The translations under genes were made by a program, and so were the position numbers. The notes beneath the pieces are model-generated. The model was not told where the DNA came from and made no database searches. It was given only the letters and a program-made list of their open reading frames with translations. Positions 8,071 to 18,401 of a DNA stretch of 64,000 nt are shown one piece after another; position 1 is the first letter of the stretch; each line of letters opens with the position of its first letter. Source of the DNA: Microbacterium sp. Root553 (GTDB lineage Bacteria > Actinomycetota > Actinomycetes > Actinomycetales > Microbacteriaceae); NCBI RefSeq assembly GCF_001426995.1, contig NZ_LMFY01000001.1, forward strand, positions 1,140,713-1,204,712. The letters run 5' to 3'.

Positions 8071-9396
8071 ATGGTGGCCCGGTGGGAGACGTCACGTGAG
8101 GGTCCGCTCGAGACCTCTCGTCTGCTGGTCGAGCGTGCGCATGAGGAGCTGATCGCCGGCAATCTCGACGACCACCGACTGCAGCAGGTGCGCCCGCTGG
8201 TGAGGGAGTCGTGGGTCCGATCCTGGCGGGGACGCGTGGGGCCCGAGAGCATGCCGGGGATAGAACTCGAGACCGAGGAGCTCGAGGCATACCGGCTCGC
8301 GCATCCGCTCGCCTCTGCGATGGACATGATCCGCGCCCTGCTGCTTCCCGGGTGTGCGGAGGACACCGGCGTCGTCATCGCGGTCGGCGACCAGGCCGGT
8401 CGCCTGCTGTGGATCGAGGGCGATCGCGAGCTGCGAACCCTGACCGAGGCCATGGGTTTCGTCGCCGGGGCGAACTGGGCGGAGGATGCCGTCGGCACCT
8501 CGGCCCCCGGCACAGCGCTGGAGCTCGGACACTCGGTGCAGATCCGCGGCGCCGAGCACTACAACCGGCTCGTGCGTCCGTGGTCCTGTTCCGCGGCACC
8601 GGTGCGCGACCCCGAGACGCAGCGGGTGCTGGGGGTGATCGACATCACCGGCGGTGACGATGTGATCTCACCACAGGCGCGGATGCTCGTCGATGCCACC
8701 GCTCGCGCGGTCGAGTCCGAGCTCATGGTGGCCCGCCTGCGGGCACGCGCCAACACCCCGCGGCCGACCATGATCGCATCACGCGCCAAGCCCACCAGAC
8801 GCGCCACCCTGCACGTCCTGGGTCGAGACAAGGCGCGGCTCGAGACCGAGACCGAGCTCGAGGAATCGGTGATTGATCTCAGCGCCCGGCACGCCGAGAT
8901 CCTGCTGATGCTCGCCATGCACCGTCAGGGACTGTCGGCCGAACGGCTGAGCGAGCTGGTCTACGGCCCCGGTGCCTCCGCCGACACCCTGCGCCCCGAG
9001 ATGGTCCGCCTGCGCAAGGTGCTCGAGAAGCATGCCCCCGGCCTGGTGCCGGATTCTCGGCCGTACCGGCTGCGGGTGGCCCTCGAGACCGATGCGCAGG
9101 ACGTGCTTTCGCTGCTCGACCGCGGCGCGCACCGTGTGGCGCTCACCGCCTACCGCGGACCCGTGTTGCCGGAGTCGACCTCGCCGGGAGTCGAGGAGGT
9201 CCGCGAGACGGTCAGAGCCGCGTTGCGCGAGGCCATGCTGTCAGAGGCGAGCCTCGACGTGCTGCTCGCCTACGCCGACATCCCCGAAGGGCAGGCGGAT
9301 GCCGCAGCTCTGCGCCTCGCCCTCGAGATGCTCCCGGCCCGGTCGCCCAGACGGGGAGGACTCGTCGCGCGCATCGAGCGCCTCGAGGAGCGCTGA
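8071..9396 (+). CDS. GAF-domain transcriptional regulator of the adjacent aldehyde dehydrogenase
   Basis: 441 residues. The N-terminal third ([15 protein letters not shown]... [10 protein letters not shown]) is the helical region found in AcoR-like actinobacterial regulators; residues about 75-215 form a GAF domain ([18 protein letters not shown] ... [11 protein letters not shown]). The C-terminal part ([40 protein letters not shown]) looks like a winged-helix/BTAD-like DNA-binding module. No AAA+ sigma54-activator domain is present, so it is not a true AcoR. In actinobacteria this type of gene commonly precedes an aldehyde dehydrogenase plus DUF779 gene, as here. A TACACT box at 8030-8035 may be its -10; GGAG sits before the ATG. 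Confidence 0.8.
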   Translation: MVARWETSREGPLETSRLLVERAHEELIAGNLDDHRLQQVRPLVRESWVRSWRGRVGPESMPGIELETEELEAYRLAHPLASAMDMIRALLLPGCAEDTGVVIAVGDQAGRLLWIEGDRELRTLTEAMGFVAGANWAEDAVGTSAPGTALELGHSVQIRGAEHYNRLVRPWSCSAAPVRDPETQRVLGVIDITGGDDVISPQARMLVDATARAVESELMVARLRARANTPRPTMIASRAKPTRRATLHVLGRDKARLETETELEESVIDLSARHAEILLMLAMHRQGLSAERLSELVYGPGASADTLRPEMVRLRKVLEKHAPGLVPDSRPYRLRVALETDAQDVLSLLDRGAHRVALTAYRGPVLPESTSPGVEEVRETVRAALREAMLSEASLDVLLAYADIPEGQADAAALRLALEMLPARSPRRGGLVARIERLEER

Positions 9397-9408
9397 CGCC
9401 CGCAACCC

Positions 9409-9438
9409 GGTGCAACGTTGCGCATCGGGGTGCAACGT
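9409..9438 (+). promoter_or_regulatory. Candidate activator site: GGTGCAACGT direct repeat with 20-bp period
   Basis: The decamer GGTGCAACGT occurs exactly at 9409-9418 and again at 9429-9438, two helical turns apart, in the 106-nt gap between the GAF regulator and the aldehyde dehydrogenase gene. The first copy is also the left part of a perfect palindrome GCAACGTTGC (9412-9421). Such same-face repeats upstream of the regulated gene are what a dimeric activator site would look like. The link to the GAF protein is inference from position. Confidence 0.5.
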
Positions 9439-9502
9439 CGGTCGACCTACCTTCGAGTCATCAGCCGCAGCACCGACGCGCGGCCCGTCGAAGGAGTCAC
9501 CG

Positions 9503-11068
<1,566 letters not shown>

Positions 11069-11079
11069 GCTCGGCGGCG

Positions 11080-11240
11080 CCCTTCGTCTCGTCGCTGCGC
11101 TCCTCGCTCAGGGGGCGGGGCGGCGGGCGGGGCGAGGCGAGGCGGCCGCCCTTCGTCTCGTCGCTGCGCTCCTCGCTCAGGGGGCGGGGCGGGGGCGGAG
11201 CGGGGCGGCCGCCTCCTGAGCGAGCGAAGCGAGACGAAGG
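11080..11240. repeat. Repeat block A: CCCTTCGTCTCG...CTCAGGG elements (two direct, one inverted)
   Basis: Two near-identical copies of a pyrimidine-rich element starting CCCTTCGTCTCG and ending CGCTCAGGG (11080-11114 and 11149-11184), separated by GC-rich filler, and one inverted copy (11215-11240, CCTGAGCGAGCG...GACGAAGG). The inverted copy can pair with either direct copy through an 11-bp stem (CCTTCGTCTCG with CGAGACGAAGG). The block separates the aldehyde dehydrogenase gene from the DUF779 gene in the same transcription unit and ends 13 nt before the DUF779 ATG. The same element occurs at 22221-22466 and 62121-62348. Confidence 0.85.
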
Positions 11241-11253
11241 ACGGGACAGGACC

Positions 11254-11655
11254 ATGGTGAAGATAGGCAGCTACCAGCGTGTGGACGTGACGGATGCCGC
11301 GGCATCCCTCGTCCGCGACCTGACGGTGCAGCATGGCCCCCTGATGTTCCACCAGTCGGGCGGATGCTGCGACGGCTCGTCGCCCATGTGCTTACCGGTG
11401 GGGATGTTCCTCACCGGGCCGAGCGATGTGCTCCTCGGCGCGCTCGACGTCGGCCTCGACGCACCGGTGGAGGTCTTCATGTCGGAGTCCCAGTTCGAGT
11501 ACTGGAAGTACACGCATCTCACGATTGACGTCGTTCCGGGGCGAGGAGCCGGATTCAGCGTCGAGGGGCCGACGGGGATGCGGTTCCTGATCCGTTCGCG
11601 AATGTTGAATGACGCAGAGCTCGAGTACTTCGGGCTCACGTCGTCATCGACCTGA
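11254..11655 (+). CDS. DUF779 family protein
   Basis: 133 residues, usual length for DUF779. The conserved signature is visible: PLMFHQSGGCCDGSSPMC (residues 27-44), a Cys-rich stretch that suggests metal or redox chemistry, and a C-terminal SVEGPTGMRFLIRSR segment. The family is almost always encoded next to an aldehyde dehydrogenase; its molecular function is not established. The ATG at 11254 follows GGGACAGGACC, a weak ribosome-binding site lying directly after repeat block A. The short upstream open frame in the same phase is repeat sequence and is not taken as coding. Confidence 0.85.
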   Translation: MVKIGSYQRVDVTDAAASLVRDLTVQHGPLMFHQSGGCCDGSSPMCLPVGMFLTGPSDVLLGALDVGLDAPVEVFMSESQFEYWKYTHLTIDVVPGRGAGFSVEGPTGMRFLIRSRMLNDAELEYFGLTSSST

Positions 11656-11729
11656 CGGCCCCGGGATCGACGCCGTGAGCGCATGGCGGGGCCGTGTCGT
11701 GGAGAGTGCGCAAAGGCGGAGGGAGGATG

Positions 11730-12398
11730 ATGTGCCCCGTGGACACATTCTCGGTCGCGAAGCTCGTCGCGGGGCGCCCCCTGGGGGAGCAGCTCTTTCA
11801 CGTGCTGGCCGGGGCGATCGTCTCGGGCGAACTCGCCGAGGGGGAGCGGATCAACGACGAGAGCATCGCCCGGCACTTCCAGGTCTCGCGCATGCCGGTG
11901 CGGGAGGCCTTGCAGCGGCTGGACAGGCTAGGCCTCGTGCAGATCATGCCGAGCAGGCGCACCGTCGTCACCGTCGTCACCGAGCAGTCGATCCGAGAGG
12001 CTCTCTCCTACGCGGGCTACGAGGCCGGTGTCGCCGTGCACGCCGGACTTCCGCGATGCAGTCCTGACGAGCGGATCGAGGCCGAGGCGCTGGTGCGCGC
12101 CGTGGTGGATGCGCTGGACGAGCCCGCTCGGGCCTCGAAGGCCCGGCGAGACCTGTACGCCTACTTCTCGGAGCGTGCGGGCAACGAGCTCCGGCACGCC
12201 CACATGATCGACATGGAGTACGTCTTCGAACGCACCCTGCGTGATCTGGTGCCGTCCGTAGAGAACCTCGGCGAGGTCACGCGCGCATACGCGGACCTCG
12301 GTCGCGCGATCCTCGACGGCGACCACGTCGAGGCCGAGCGACTGGCGCGCGCACTGCACGGGATCGGCAGCATCGGCATCGCCCGCGCCGCGGATTGA
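11730..12398 (+). CDS. GntR family transcriptional regulator (FadR/FCD-like)
   Basis: 222 residues. The N-terminal winged helix is clear: LGEQLFHVLAGAIVSGELAEG, then INDESIARHFQVSRMPVREAL and LDRLGLVQIMPSRRTVV (residues about 13-75). The C-terminal all-helical region (EALVRAVVDALDEP ... LGRAILDGDHVEAERLARAL) fits an FCD-type effector domain, which usually binds carboxylic acids with a metal. Two consecutive ATG codons (11727, 11730) follow GGCGGAGGGAGG; the second gives the better spacing. An upstream in-frame GTG at 11694 is unlikely. It ends three nt before the stop of the convergent ABC operon; its target is unknown. Confidence 0.85.
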   Translation: MCPVDTFSVAKLVAGRPLGEQLFHVLAGAIVSGELAEGERINDESIARHFQVSRMPVREALQRLDRLGLVQIMPSRRTVVTVVTEQSIREALSYAGYEAGVAVHAGLPRCSPDERIEAEALVRAVVDALDEPARASKARRDLYAYFSERAGNELRHAHMIDMEYVFERTLRDLVPSVENLGEVTRAYADLGRAILDGDHVEAERLARALHGIGSIGIARAAD

Positions 12399-12401
12399 CG
12401 C

Positions 12402-13175
12402 TCAGCGCGGCAGGCGGGGGACCGCCGCCACCAGCGCCCGGGTGTACGGGTCGCTCGGGGAGTGCAGGACTGCGGACGTCGAGCCCTGCTCCACCACACG
12501 ACCGTGCTGCAGCACGACCGTGCGGTCGCAGGCCGAGGCGATCGCGCTGAGGTCGTGCGACACCATCACGAGCGACAGCCCGTTCTCACGACGCAGCCGG
12601 TCGAGCAGCTCCAGCACCTGCACCCGCGTCGTCACGTCGAGGGCGCTGACCGGCTCGTCCGCGAGCAGCACCCGGGGACGCGAGACCACGGCCCGCGCGA
12701 TCGCGATGCGCTGACGCTGACCGCCGGAGAACTCGTGCGGATAGCGGCGGGCGGTGTCGGCGGGCAGGCCGACCGACTCGAGAGCCTCGGCGATGCGGCG
12801 CTGCGCGTCGGCGCCCGATGCGAGGCCCAGCGAGCGGAGGGGCTCGCCGATGATGCGGTCGATGCGCTGCCGGGGGTCGAGCGAGGAGTACGGATCCTGG
12901 AACACCGGCTGCACGGCCGTGCGGAAGCGGCGCATCTGCGCGCGGCGCGCCGACAGGCTCAGCGACCCGGAGTTCAGGGGCTCGCCCTCGAACAGCACCT
13001 GTCCGTCGCGGGGTGCCGACAGCCCGAGCAGCAGACGGAGGATCGTCGACTTGCCCGCGCCGGACTCGCCGACGAGACCGAGGGAATCTCCCTCGTCGAG
13101 GTGCAGCGAGACGTCGTCGAGCACCCGTCGGGAACCGTAGGCGAAGCCGGCCCCCCGCAGTTCGAGAAGGCTCAT
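12402..13175 (-). CDS. Peptide-type ABC transporter ATP-binding protein (DppF-like), importer 1
   Basis: 257 residues, one complete ABC domain. Walker A GESGAGKST (residues 36-44), Q-loop in AVQPVFQDPYSSLDP, signature LSGG-type sequence FSGGQRQRIAIARA and Walker B VLLADEPVSALD followed by the H-loop MVSHDLSA. The C-terminal end (YTRALVAAVPRLPR) is the short form of the oligopeptide_HPY tail. Last gene of a six-gene minus-strand operon; its ATG overlaps the stop of the sister ATPase gene by 4 nt. Together the two ATPases power import through the permeases at 13978-15797. Confidence 0.92.
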   Translation of the reverse strand: MSLLELRGAGFAYGSRRVLDDVSLHLDEGDSLGLVGESGAGKSTILRLLLGLSAPRDGQVLFEGEPLNSGSLSLSARRAQMRRFRTAVQPVFQDPYSSLDPRQRIDRIIGEPLRSLGLASGADAQRRIAEALESVGLPADTARRYPHEFSGGQRQRIAIARAVVSRPRVLLADEPVSALDVTTRVQVLELLDRLRRENGLSLVMVSHDLSAIASACDRTVVLQHGRVVEQGSTSAVLHSPSDPYTRALVAAVPRLPR

Positions 13176-13981
13176 GCTCCGGCCTCCCGCTCGCCGATGG
13201 GGTCGTCGAGGAACGCATCGAGCGCACGGGCGCTGTCGACCAGCATCCGCGTGTACGGCTCTGCCGGCTCCTGCAGCACCTGCGAGACCGTGCCCGCCTC
13301 GACGACGAGGCCGTCGCGCAGCACGACGATGCGGTCGACCATCCGTGACACGACGGCGAGGTCGTGGCTGATGAACAGCAGCGCCATGCCCCGCTCGGCG
13401 ACGAGGCGCTCGAGCAGGCTCAGCACGGCATCCTGCACCGTCACATCGAGCGCGGTCGTCGGCTCATCCGCGATGAGCAGCTGCGGCCTGGCGGCGAGGG
13501 CGATCGCGATCGCGACGCGCTGACGTTGACCGCCCGAGAGCTCGTGCGGGTACGCGCGGGCGATACGGGGATCGGGCAGTGCGACCTCGTCGAGTGCGGC
13601 GGCGACGGCGCTCTTCAGCTCCGCGCCGCGCAGGCCCAGGTGGCGCCGCAGCGGCTCGGCGAGCTGCCGTCCGACGCGCATCAGCGGGTCGAGCGCGGTG
13701 AGCGGCTCTTGGAACACGATCTGCACGACCGGACCGCGCAGGCGGCGCAGGTCGGCATCCGGAGCGCCGACGACCTGGTGCCCGCCGAGCAGGACCGACC
13801 CCGACGACCTCAGCGCCTCGGGGAGCAGACCGGTCACGGCGAGCGAGGTGAGCGATTTGCCCGACCCCGACTCCCCGATCAGGCCCAGCCTCTCGCCGGG
13901 TGCGACCGAGAATGAGACATCGCGCACCGGTGCTGCCGAGCCGGATCTCACGGTGAGGGCGGAGACGTCGAGAATGCTCAT
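13172..13981 (-). CDS. Peptide-type ABC transporter ATP-binding protein (DppD-like), importer 1
   Basis: 269 residues. Walker A GESGSGKSL (residues 37-45), Q-loop VQIVFQEPLTALDPLMRVG, signature LSGGQRQRVAIAIA, Walker B LLIADEPTTALDVTVQ and the H-loop FISHDLAVV, with the C-terminal PAEPYTRMLVDSA end typical of the dipeptide/nickel ATPases. It forms the heterodimeric motor with the next gene. Overlaps its neighbours on both sides by ATGA, so translation of the whole set is coupled. Confidence 0.92.
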   Translation of the reverse strand: MSILDVSALTVRSGSAAPVRDVSFSVAPGERLGLIGESGSGKSLTSLAVTGLLPEALRSSGSVLLGGHQVVGAPDADLRRLRGPVVQIVFQEPLTALDPLMRVGRQLAEPLRRHLGLRGAELKSAVAAALDEVALPDPRIARAYPHELSGGQRQRVAIAIALAARPQLLIADEPTTALDVTVQDAVLSLLERLVAERGMALLFISHDLAVVSRMVDRIVVLRDGLVVEAGTVSQVLQEPAEPYTRMLVDSARALDAFLDDPIGEREAGA

Positions 13982-14838
13982 CGGCTCCTCCGGCGGGTCG
14001 GGTCGGCGAGGTCACGCAGACCGTCGGCGAGGAAGTTCACTCCGAGCACGAGCGCGATGATCGCGATGCCGGGGGCGATGGCTCCGACGGGCGCGGTGAG
14101 CACGGTGCCCTGGGCCTCCTGCAGCATCCGCCCCCACGAGGCGTTGGGGGGAGGGGCGCCGAGTCCGAGGTACGACAGGCTCGCCTCCGCGAGCACGGCC
14201 GCGCCGAACTGCAGGGCGAGGCTGACGGCGAGGGTCGGGGCGATGTTGGGGAGGACGTGCTGGAAGACGATTCCGAGCACGCCCGTGCCACTGGTGCGTG
14301 CGGCGGTGACGTACTGCTCCTGCAACACCCGCCGAGCGAGGATGCGGGTGAGGCGCGCCACCACGGCGGACATCGCCAGGCCGATCGCCAGCACCGCCGA
14401 CCACAGCGAGGCGCCCTGGATCGCGACGACCAGCATCGCCAGCAGCAGCACCGGGAATGCGATCACGACGTCGAGCCCGGCCGAGAGGGTGTCGTCGACC
14501 CACGGACGAGAGAACGCGGCGAGAAGGCCGATGATCGTGCCGAGCACAGCGGCGATCGCGACCGCGCAGGCGCCGACGATGAGCGCGATCCTGGCGCCCC
14601 ACATGAGCTGCGACAGCAGGTCGCGACCGAGGCGGTCGGTACCGAGCAGGTGCAGACCGCTGGGCCCCTCGAGGCGGCTGCCGCTGGTGTCGGCGAGCGG
14701 GTAGGGCAACCAGAACAGCGACACCAGGGCGATGAGCACGATCGTCCCGGTGAGGACGAGGCCCAGGATCAGGGTCGCCTTCGGCCGCCTCCGCACGGCG
14801 ACGGAGTCGGTGACCAGCTGTTCGACGACGCCGCTCAT
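13978..14838 (-). CDS. ABC transporter permease (DppC-like), importer 1
   Basis: 286 residues with six predicted membrane helices. The N-terminal segment (LGLVLTGTIVLIALVSLFWLP) and the HLLGTDRLGRDLLSQLMWGARIALIVG region (residues 49-75) are hallmarks of the DppC/OppC subfamily. The EAA loop for the ATPase contact is present as VLQEQYVTAARTSGTGVLGIV. It pairs with the DppB-like permease encoded just upstream (4-nt overlap) to form the membrane channel for peptides or a related solute. Confidence 0.9.
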   Translation of the reverse strand: MSGVVEQLVTDSVAVRRRPKATLILGLVLTGTIVLIALVSLFWLPYPLADTSGSRLEGPSGLHLLGTDRLGRDLLSQLMWGARIALIVGACAVAIAAVLGTIIGLLAAFSRPWVDDTLSAGLDVVIAFPVLLLAMLVVAIQGASLWSAVLAIGLAMSAVVARLTRILARRVLQEQYVTAARTSGTGVLGIVFQHVLPNIAPTLAVSLALQFGAAVLAEASLSYLGLGAPPPNASWGRMLQEAQGTVLTAPVGAIAPGIAIIALVLGVNFLADGLRDLADPTRRRSR

Positions 14839-15797
14839 CGATTGCCCGAGACGCTCGTGCGCAGACGCGGATCGATCAGACGCTGCACGATGTCGGCGGC
14901 GAACCCGACCAGCAGCACGAAGAGCGTGCTCACAACCAGTACGCCCTGGATGACCTGGAAGTCGTGTTGCTGGATGGCCGAGAGCAGCAGGCTCCCGAGA
15001 CCGGGGAGGGTGAACACGCTCTCGACGACCACCGCTCCGAGCAGCGTCGTCGACAGCTCGATGCCGAGGATCGCGACGACGGGCACGGCGCCGTTGCGCA
15101 CACCGTGGCGCAGCAGCGCCTCGGACATGGCGGATCCGCCGGCGCGGGCGGTGCGGAGGTAGTCGCTGCCGAGCACGTCGAGCGTCGCCGAGCGGACGTA
15201 GCGGCTGAGCGACGCGCTCATGACGATCACGATGGTGATCACCGGGAGAGTGAGCGAGCGCAGCGCGTCGCCGGGATCCTTCCAGTCGTCGCGGGGGAAC
15301 CCTCCGGAGGGCAGGACACCGAGACCGAGCGCGAAGATCCAGACCAGGACGACCCCGACCCAGAACACGGGCACGGCGACTCCCAGCTGCGCGAACCCCG
15401 AGAGAACGAGGCCGTACCAGCGGTCGGACTTCACGGCCGCGACGATGCCGATGACGAGGGAGACGAGAAGAGCGACCGCGAACGCGATGAGGGTGAGCGG
15501 GACGGTCACGGCGAGACGTGCCGCGATGTCGGGGCCGACCGGGCGGGAGCTGAGGAACGACTCTCCGAGATCCAGACGCAGCAGCTGTCCCGCCCAGGTC
15601 GCGAACTGCTGCAGCACGGGCTGGTCGGAGCCGACCTGCGCCCGCGCCGCGGCGATCTGCTCGGGGGTCGCATCGACCGAGAGCAGGGCGTTCGCCGGGT
15701 CGCCGGGCAGCAGCCGCAGCAGCACGAAGATGGCGATCATCGCGACGATGAGCGACACCACCAGGAAGGCGAGGCGACGGAGCAGGTAGGCGAGCAT
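14835..15797 (-). CDS. ABC transporter permease (DppB-like), importer 1
   Basis: 320 residues. Starts MLAYLLRRLAFLVVSLIVAMIAIF, the first helix of DppB/OppB proteins, followed by the conserved LLPGDPANALL loop. EAA-loop motif ...GSDYLRTARAGGSAMSEALLRHGVRN... near residue 215, and the late ESVFTLPGLGSLLLSAIQQHDFQVIQG block. Six transmembrane helices. Lies 56 nt after the binding-protein gene, consistent with one operon. Confidence 0.9.
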   Translation of the reverse strand: MLAYLLRRLAFLVVSLIVAMIAIFVLLRLLPGDPANALLSVDATPEQIAAARAQVGSDQPVLQQFATWAGQLLRLDLGESFLSSRPVGPDIAARLAVTVPLTLIAFAVALLVSLVIGIVAAVKSDRWYGLVLSGFAQLGVAVPVFWVGVVLVWIFALGLGVLPSGGFPRDDWKDPGDALRSLTLPVITIVIVMSASLSRYVRSATLDVLGSDYLRTARAGGSAMSEALLRHGVRNGAVPVVAILGIELSTTLLGAVVVESVFTLPGLGSLLLSAIQQHDFQVIQGVLVVSTLFVLLVGFAADIVQRLIDPRLRTSVSGNR

Positions 15798-15853
15798 GGC
15801 TTCTCAGGACGACGGTGCGGAGGGGATGCCGACCCGCGGCATCCCCTCCGACA

Positions 15854-17347
15854 TCAGGACTTGACGATGTCGTAGGCGAAGAACTGCGAGTTCAGGCCGT
15901 TGACCGGGTATCCGCTGAGGTCGCTGGAGGCGACCACGATCTGCGGGTAGAGGTACAACCATACGCTCGCCGCATCCTCGGCGATCTTCTCGTTGACCTG
16001 CTTCAGCAGAGCCGTCTGCTCGTCGGTCGTGGCGGCCTGCTCGGCCGCCGAGACCCACTGCTGCACCTCGGCGTCGTCGTAGCCCCAGTAGAAGTCGGGA
16101 TTGCCGTACCAGACCACATCGCGGTCGTTCACGTGCTCCTGCAGGGTGGCTTCGAAGTCCTGCTCCTTGAACACCTTGGTGTACCACTCGTCGGCGCTGA
16201 TCGTGTTGATCTCGACGGTGATGCCGACCTCGGCGAGCTGCGACTGCAGGAACTCCGCCACGGCGGGATGCGGGTCGTAGCTCGGGGTGTCGAGCGTGAA
16301 CGTGAAGCCGTCGGCGTAGCCGGCCTGCGCGAGCAGGTCCTTCGAGAGGTCGACGTCGTACGGGTTCACCGCGGTGAGGTCCTCGTACCAGGGGTCGGTC
16401 GGCGGGACCATCGAGCCGATGAGCGTGCCGTAGTCGCCCCAGATGGACTCGAGGAGCTTCTTCGTGTCGATGGCGGAGTAGATCGCCTTGCGCACGAGTG
16501 CGTTGTCGAAGGGGGCGACGCGGTCGTTGAACGCGAGCAGCTCCTTCGTCGTCGACGTGCCCTCGCTGATGACGTAGTCGTCATTGTCGAACTGGGCGAG
16601 CGAGTCGGGGCTCTGCACGCTCGTGATCACGTCGATCTCGCCTGTGAGCAGGGCGTTGTTCTCGGCGGTGGCGTCGGTGAAGTAGGTGTAGACGACCTCG
16701 GCGTTCGTGGCGGGCTCGCCCCAGTAGTCGTCCCAGCGCTCGAGGGTGAGGGTCGAGCCCTTCTTCCACTCGTCGAGCGTGTAGGGACCGGTGCCGTCTT
16801 CCTTGCCGGTGATGTCGCCCGCCTCGTCGTTCACGATCCAGACGTAGCTGAGGTTGTAGAGGAACGAGATCGACCGCTGCGACAGCGTGAAGACGACGGT
16901 CCGGTCGTCGGGCGTCGCGATGTCGGCGATGGTGGTGAAGCTCGACTTGCGCGCCGACACGGAGTCCTCGGCGGTGACGGCCTCGACGCTCGACTTCACG
17001 TCGGCGGAGGTGAGCGGGTCGCCGGAGTGGAACGTCACGTCGTCGCGCAGCGTGATCGTGTAGGTGAGGCCGTCGTCGGACACCTGGGCGTCTTCGGCGA
17101 GCAGCGGCTCGACGTCGCCGTCGTCGGTCAGACGGTAGAGACCCTCGTAGACGTTGCCGGTCAGCGCCTCGGTCACACCCTGGCCGCCGCCCTGCGTGTT
17201 GCTCAGGTTGGTGGGCTCGTACAGCGACCCGATGAAGATGGTGGCGTCTTCGCTCGCGGCGTCGTCGGTGGCGCCCGACGCGCAGCCGGCCACGAGGGCG
17301 AGCGTGGCGACGGCGCCGAGCGCGCCGAGGATGCGGGTTCTTCTCAT
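15854..17347 (-). CDS. ABC transporter substrate-binding lipoprotein (SBP family 5), importer 1
   Basis: 497 residues. The N-terminus MRRTRILGALGAVATLALVAGC is a lipoprotein signal peptide with lipobox LVAGC, cysteine at residue 22. The mature protein shows the family-5 pattern: LYEPTNLSN start, EGLYRLTDDGDVEPLLAEDAQVSDDGLTYTITL block, VTFHSGDPLTSADV and the late FNDRVAPFDNALVRKAIYSAID. Substrate is probably a peptide or similar amphiphilic solute but cannot be read from sequence. The frame is open upstream through the DUF1684 gene in another phase; the ATG at 17347 is the one preceding a signal peptide. Confidence 0.9.
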   Translation of the reverse strand: MRRTRILGALGAVATLALVAGCASGATDDAASEDATIFIGSLYEPTNLSNTQGGGQGVTEALTGNVYEGLYRLTDDGDVEPLLAEDAQVSDDGLTYTITLRDDVTFHSGDPLTSADVKSSVEAVTAEDSVSARKSSFTTIADIATPDDRTVVFTLSQRSISFLYNLSYVWIVNDEAGDITGKEDGTGPYTLDEWKKGSTLTLERWDDYWGEPATNAEVVYTYFTDATAENNALLTGEIDVITSVQSPDSLAQFDNDDYVISEGTSTTKELLAFNDRVAPFDNALVRKAIYSAIDTKKLLESIWGDYGTLIGSMVPPTDPWYEDLTAVNPYDVDLSKDLLAQAGYADGFTFTLDTPSYDPHPAVAEFLQSQLAEVGITVEINTISADEWYTKVFKEQDFEATLQEHVNDRDVVWYGNPDFYWGYDDAEVQQWVSAAEQAATTDEQTALLKQVNEKIAEDAASVWLYLYPQIVVASSDLSGYPVNGLNSQFFAYDIVKS

Positions 17348-17375
17348 GAGTACTCCAGGGTGAGAGTGTGCGGCG

Positions 17376-18071
17376 TCACGCCGCGTAGATGTCGAAGCCG
17401 TCGCGGAAGACGACGTTCTTCTCGCCTGCTCGGATAGGCAGGGGGAAGCGATTGGATGCCGGCGGCAGCGGGCAGTTGTACTGGGCGCTGAATCCGCACG
17501 GGGGCACGAAAGCACGGTTGAAGTCCAGCACGACGGTGCCCTCGTCGTCGCGCAGCTGCACGAACAGGAAGCGCCCGGAGCCGTACGTCTCGGATCCGTT
17601 GGTCTCGTCGCCGAACACGAGCAGCAGCGTGCCGCCGTCGTCGAACGCGGCGAGGTCGTACTCCCGACCGTCGAGCTCGACGCGGATGTCGCCCGGCACG
17701 ACGAGATCGCGGGTGCCTCCGTTGTCGCGGATGTGCTCGAACGAGACGCGACGCTCACCCGACACGGGCGTGAAGTGGCCCTCGAGCACCCAGGCGGGGT
17801 CGTACTCGTAGGTGTCGATGCGGTCGAACGCGCGGATCGCGGGTGCGTCGGCATCCCACACCCGCAGCCCGTGCTCGGGCGCACCGGTCTCGATGTTCGT
17901 GCGCTGGAGCGGGGTCACGGTGACGGTCTCGCGTGCGGACCGTCGCTCGGCCTCGAGATCGGGCAGATCACCGGTCCACCGGGTCTCTGTCAGCGCCAGG
18001 TTGCCGGTCGCCGAGGTGACGGAGGCACGGCGGTCGGCCTGCCACTGGGTGTGTTCTGAGAGTTCGGACAT
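17376..18071 (-). CDS. DUF1684 domain protein, first gene of ABC importer operon 1
   Basis: 231 residues, usual length. DUF1684 hallmarks: the C-terminal DFNRAFVPPCGFSAQYNCPLPPASNRFPLPIRAGEK stretch with its two cysteines, and the central RDLVVPGDIRVELDGREYDLAAFDDGG and GRFLFVQLRD segments that make a beta-barrel-like fold. Biochemical function unknown. It is 28 nt upstream of the substrate-binding protein gene and so leads the transporter operon; an intracellular enzyme acting on the imported solute is a reasonable guess only. ATG preceded by GGAAG. Confidence 0.85.
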   Translation of the reverse strand: MSELSEHTQWQADRRASVTSATGNLALTETRWTGDLPDLEAERRSARETVTVTPLQRTNIETGAPEHGLRVWDADAPAIRAFDRIDTYEYDPAWVLEGHFTPVSGERRVSFEHIRDNGGTRDLVVPGDIRVELDGREYDLAAFDDGGTLLLVFGDETNGSETYGSGRFLFVQLRDDEGTVVLDFNRAFVPPCGFSAQYNCPLPPASNRFPLPIRAGEKNVVFRDGFDIYAA

Positions 18072-18163
18072 CGTCTTCCATTCTCTTGCATGCAGAAGGG
18101 CCCAGGGCCGCCGCCGTCACCCGGGGTAATGACAGCGAATTCCGCGCCATCGACATCCGGCGC

Positions 18164-18235
18164 ATGCACGAGAGTCTTTTCTCTCATGCACGAATGTCGC
18201 CCTGATAATGACGATATGGCGAGTAATTCGTGCAT
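18164..18235 (-). promoter_or_regulatory. Candidate operator: three ATGCACGA sites upstream of the DUF1684-ABC operon
   Basis: ATGCACGA occurs at 18164-18171 and 18186-18193 in direct orientation and TCGTGCAT at 18228-18235 in inverted orientation. The second and third form a perfect 10-bp inverted repeat (ATGCACGAAT at 18186-18195 with ATTCGTGCAT at 18226-18235). The first and second also form an imperfect stem around CTTTT. Start-to-start spacings of 22 and about 40 bp keep the sites on one face of the helix. No regulator gene is adjacent, so the protein that would bind is unknown. Confidence 0.45.
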
Positions 18236-18401
18236 CGGCGCACGGGATTCAACGTGTTCGGTTGACTATTCCCGACGCAATGGAATGCAACGTACATCGG
18301 TATACCATTACTCGTATACGCGCAGAGTCGTCAGTCCCCAGCTGACCCGCGCGTGGACGGTTCGACCGTCCTGCGGAGGGAGAGTCAGATCTTCCTCTGA
18401 T

